Source: Sphaeramia orbicularis
Taxonomy: Eukaryota; Chordata; Actinopteri; Kurtiformes; Apogonidae
Direction: 5' to 3'
DNA: 64,000 bases
Assembly: GCF_902148855.1 (NCBI RefSeq)
Contig: NW_021941569.1
Span: 328,137 to 392,136, forward strand
In this document: positions 60,366 to 64,000 of the stretch, piece by piece
How positions within the stretch are numbered: the first letter of the stretch is position 1
Layout of the letters: each line of letters begins with the position of its first letter
Notes under the pieces: generated by a model
The model's input: only the letters and a program-made list of their open reading frames with translations
Databases searched by the model: none
What the model was told of the DNA's origin: nothing
Program-made: the position numbers and the translations under genes

Positions 60366-63300
60366 TCACTTTTTTTTTGCTTCAGTCAAGCTCCGCCTGA
60401 AGGCGCTGATTCCATTGGACGCAGGCTGATGATGCGTCTCTGCTGCTGTTGCCGAGCGGATTCCAGGTCCTCGTCGTCACCGCGAAGCAAAGTTAGACCT
60501 GAACGACGAGAGACCGGAACCTGATGGGAGCCAGGAGGTCTGCGGAGTCCACCTGGAAACAAACAACAAATAATAATAAAGAAAAGTAAAAAATACTGGA
60601 AAAATAAATAACAACCAGTGAAATCTAAATAAAGAATACGGAAATATTAAAATATAAATGATAATAAGAAATAAATTAAACCTATAATAAAATGTATAAT
60701 TATAATAAAACTCAACTTAAGTGACGTTTTTAATCGGGTCATATTGTTTTTACCTCCTCGTGCACGCTCCACGTGCACTGTGGGAGCGGCTCAGGGGCGG
60801 AGCTACAGTCGAAGCCCTTCCTGTGGAGGAGCAGAGCCACTTCCTGTGATGGACTTCCTGCTTCCTGTTAAACACAAACTCCCTTCAGTCTAAATAAACC
60901 ATCAACAGTACAAACACTGAGGCTGTGACCAAACGGTGAAGTGGGCGGGGCTTGGCTCACCTGTTCGTCCTCCAGCGTCCTCAGGTTCAGCAGGTGAACG
61001 TCACATGGCAGGGAGGAGCTAACGGGCTGGAAGGGGCGGAGCTTTGGCAACAGGCCAGCGCTATGGGCGACCATATTAATGAGCGGGTGAGAGAGAGAGA
61101 GTGAGGCCAGGTGAGCGAGCAGAGAGAGGTGTTCAACTGCGGCTCCGCCCACTTCCTGTTAGAGAAAAACAGACAAAACACAGACGACTTCAGTAACAAA
61201 CTTATTCATTATTCAACATTTTCAACCCAAAGTCACGTCATCCATGTTATTATTGATTCAACCCAATCTCAGACCAATCAGTAACGACGTCCCCCTTCAG
61301 ACCCGCCCCTCACCTGAGCTCCACCCTTCCTGTCCTCCAGCAGCAGGTTGTAGAGGCTGCCTGTCAGTTTGTTGTCGGTGACGCCCTGACCCAGGCCGCG
61401 GTTATCGTCCTGCTGCAGCCGCCGTTCCAACACCACCTCCAGTTCCCCTGAGGGTCAGAGGTCAAAGGTCAGAGGTTCATTTAAAGCCGCTGTGCTTTGA
61501 TTACAATAGTCCTGCCTAACAGTCCTAACAGTACTAATGTCCTAACAGATCTAATAGTCCTAACAGATCTAATAATCCTAACAGTCCTAACAGATCTAAT
61601 AGTCCTAACAGATCTAATAGTCCTAACAGTCCTAACAGTACTAATAGTCCTAACAGATCTAATAGTCCTAACAGTCCTAACAGATCTAATAGTCCTAACA
61701 GTCCTAACAGATCTAATAGTCCTAACAGTCCTAACAGATCTAATAGTCCTAACAGTCCTAACAGATCTAATAGTCCTAACAGATCTAATAGTCCTAACAG
61801 ATCTAATAGTCCTAACAGTCCTAACAGATCTAATAGTCCTAATAGTCCTAACAGATCTAATAGTCCTAACAGTCCTAACAGATCTAATAGTCCTAACAGT
61901 CCTAACAGTACTAATAGTCCTAACAGATCTAATAGTCCTAACAGTCCTAACAGTACTAATAGTCCTAACAGATCTAATAGTCCTAACAGTCCTAACAGTC
62001 CTAACAGATCTAATAGTCCTAACAGTCCTAACAGATCTAATAGTCCTAACAGTCCTAACAGTCCTAATAGTCCTAACAGATCTAATAGTCCTAACAGTCC
62101 TAACAGTCCTAACAGTCCTAACAGATCTAATAGTCCTAATAGTCCTAACAGTCCTAATAGTCCTAACAGATCTAATAGTCCTAATAGTCCTAACAGTCCT
62201 AATAGTCCTAATAGTCCTAACAGTCCTAATAGTCCTAACAGTCCTAATAGTCCTAACAGTTCTAATAGTCCTAACAGTCCTAACAGTCCTAATAGTCCTA
62301 ACAGTCCTGCCTCTCCATATCAGACACTCCTCCTCTGTCTGTTTTTAAATCCCTTCTTCAAACCCATCTTTTCTCCTTGGCTTTTGGAACCATGTGAGAT
62401 GTTTGAAGGTATTATCTTTATTCTATTGTTTTTATTTGGTAGTGGTTTATTGTTCTATTTACCGATTTTATTTATTTATATTTTGTTGTTTTTAATTGCA
62501 TGGCTTTTAATCTATTCTTGTACTTTATTCTTTTATTTGGGTTTTTTTATTCTTCTGTACAGCACTTTGGTCCACTACAGTTGTTTTAAAGTGCTTCACA
62601 AATAAAGTTGGATTGGATTGACGTCCGCTGATCTACTCGCCTGTCCTCAGCGACGCCACGGCCTGACTCTGAGCCGACAGCAGAGTCAGTCGAGACGTGT
62701 CGTCCTGCAGGAACGAGGCCGAGGTCATGGGGTAGAAGTTGGCCTGCAGGGGGAGTTTGGACAGGGTCCGACGCTGCTGCATCTGCAAAGACAAACCACC
62801 CACAGATGATTATCAGCATCAGAGCAATAAAGAACGTTCAACCAAGCTTATTATCGTCAACGAAATCTAACGAAATGATAAAAACTAAAATTGTAAAAAC
62901 ATTTTCGTTAACTGAAATAAATAAAAACTATAATTAAAAGAAAAAACATAACTGACTGAAACTGTATTGTGTGTTTATAAAACTAACTAAAATGGATAAA
63001 AATTATGGATCAAATTCCCTTCATTTTCATTTTGTCAGGTTGATATGAAATCGATTTATTTCGCTCGTGCAATTTTAGCTGACGGCACTTCACGATCTGC
63101 CTCGTCTTGTCAGTTGTCATATAGTCGTCTTCTGGTCCCCACTCTACCTGGAAACATGGAGACTAAAGCAGCAGAGTCCTGTCTGGGATTTAACCTCCTC
63201 AGACTCAGGAAATGTCAGCAAAGTACCAGCTTTTTTTGAGTTTTTTATTAAATAAGTGCCTATATTGGAAACATGATGATGCAACAGTTTTTTCAGATGC

Positions 63301-63960
63301 AGTTTTTTAAATTTTTATGTAATGTCCTTTGTGGTGGACGGTTTTCTTTTCTTTTTATTTTGTATAAAGTTGTGAAACTCTTGTCCATAAATGTGGACAG
63401 AACACCCATAGCTGGGTCTGAGGAGGATAAATGAATATAAGAGAAAAGATAAGAAAAAACTAACAAACACTAATAAAAACTAGCAAATGTGTTCTGAAAA
63501 TGAATTCAAATGAACTGAATTAGAGAAAAAAAAGTCAAAATTAAATAAAATTAAACTCTAAATAAAAATCCAAACTATTAGAACTTTCATTCAACCAAAT
63601 CCATTCAGCGTGTGCGTCCACACCTGGAAGCTGTTCAGGTCACTGTAGAAACGGTTGCCGCTGGAGACGTCGGTGACCAGACGCATGACCAGCTCGTGGT
63701 TGACCTCCGACCTGATGTCCACAGTGTTGGAAATCTCCAGAGACCTCCCAGCATGCCCTGGGGCAGAGAGAAGAACCAACACCCTGAGGACAGTGTCCAG
63801 GACGGACTGGAAGAGCGACCAATCAGAGAGCAGCGCGTCTTACCATCCAGGTGATACAGGCGGACCGTGTGCTTGAAGTGTCGGAAACAGGAAGTGATGT
63901 CAGAGAAAACTGGACCTGAGGTGACCCGGACCAGAGGAGGTTCTGAGGACGAGTAGAGCT
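60366..63960 (-). CDS. MAN2A2: Alpha-mannosidase II, C-terminal exons (MAN2A2-like), partial
   Basis: A Golgi GH38 enzyme that trims two mannoses from GlcNAcMan5GlcNAc2 on the way to complex N-glycans. Only the 3' exons lie in the window: about 63958-63844, 63744-63624, 62782-62641, 61447-61314, 61155-60961, 60843-60754, 60552-60366. Recognisable blocks are [89 protein letters not shown] and the terminal [25 protein letters not shown] and LRTLEDE favour MAN2A2 over MAN2A1, but I cannot exclude MAN2A1. A one-base loss in the last exon breaks PMEISAFRR. The exon 62782-62641 ends CAG before GCGAGT, a GC donor. The N-terminus, anchor and catalytic residues lie beyond the right edge. Confidence 0.87.
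61505..62305. repeat. Minisatellite AGTCCTAACAGATCTAAT in the mannosidase intron
   Basis: About 90 sub-units of 9 bp (AGTCCTAAC, AGATCTAAT, AGTCCTAAT) in varied order, starting about 58 bases from the acceptor of exon 61447-61314. The right third loses AGATCTAAT units. The plus 283-codon ORF (IVLTVL repeats) is a shadow. Confidence 0.95.
62310..62620 (+). mobile_element. LINE 3' end (L2/Maui-like)
   Basis: Ends CAAATAAAGTTGGATTGGAT, preceded by TTTAAAGTGCTTCACAAATA, a common fish L2-type tail. The upstream [12 protein letters not shown]-type translation is an RT C-terminal remnant. It ends about 20 bases from the GC donor of the neighbouring exon. Confidence 0.75.
62847..63588 (+). repeat. 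Dispersed repeat, family E (copy 2)
   Basis: Matches both ends of 32343-33474 (TTATTATCGTCAACGAAATC; AATCCAAACTATTAGAAC). A small element at 63194-63426 interrupts it. Confidence 0.75.
63194..63426. mobile_element. piggyBac-type MITE nested in family E
   Basis: 233 bp with inverted ends CCTCCTCAGACTCAGG and GGGTCTGAGGAGG, flanked by TTAA on the left and ATAA on the right. The other family E copy lacks it and reads straight through (CTGGGATT then GAATAGGAGC), which shows it is an insertion. Confidence 0.75.
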
Positions 63961-64000
63961 GTGAGGGCGAGAGACACCGAGAGAGAGAGAGAGAGAGGCT

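Noticed and set aside
61497-62348. Plus-strand 283-codon hydrophobic ORF (IVLTVL repeats)
   Set aside because: A 9-bp satellite read in frame; antisense to the mannosidase gene and not a membrane protein.

Overview
The window is vertebrate nuclear DNA, almost certainly from a percomorph-type teleost fish. The evidence is five conserved multi-exon genes with GT-AG introns, widespread teleost transposon remnants (hAT-like MITEs, a mariner relative, LINE 3' tails) and an unusually heavy load of minisatellites. No viral fossil, LTR element, CRISPR array, rRNA or tRNA was seen.

Layout, left to right. 0-5.6 kb: dispersed repeats and a minus-strand mucin-like Thr/Ser/Asn-rich exon cluster. 8.4-14.65 kb: HSDL2 (minus, 11 exons), whose first intron holds a 1.44 kb fold-back element. 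14.65-17.65 kb: the region between the divergent HSDL2 and PTBP3 starts. 17.65-35.3 kb: PTBP3 (plus, 14 exons, long repeat-rich 3' UTR). 35.4-36.65 kb: a large intergenic minisatellite. 38.2-48.1 kb: UGCG (minus, 10 exons, fully intact at 394 codons). 48.2-52.9 kb: LINE remnants and a 2.16 kb DNA transposon with long terminal inverted repeats. 52.9-57.95 kb: MOCS2 (minus), with consecutive MOCS2A and MOCS2B reading frames. 58.8-59.6 kb: nested repeats. 60.36 kb to the right edge: the 3' part of a Golgi alpha-mannosidase II gene (minus, MAN2A2-like).

The genes do not form a pathway. HSDL2 is a peroxisomal dehydrogenase, PTBP3 a splicing regulator, UGCG makes glucosylceramide, MOCS2 makes molybdopterin and MAN2A2 trims N-glycans. 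From memory, HSDL2, PTBP3 and UGCG are also neighbours on human chromosome 9q32, with HSDL2 and PTBP3 head to head there too, so this is partly conserved synteny.

Two patterns deserve most attention. First, most intronic minisatellites touch or nearly touch an exon boundary. In several, the repeat unit is a copy of that exon's own splice site; the clearest is the 3.4 kb array in MOCS2 intron 1, built from copies of the exon-2 acceptor. Second, four of the five genes carry single-base indels inside otherwise conserved exons, while UGCG carries none in 1,185 coding bases. This looks like residual long-read assembly error, not gene decay.
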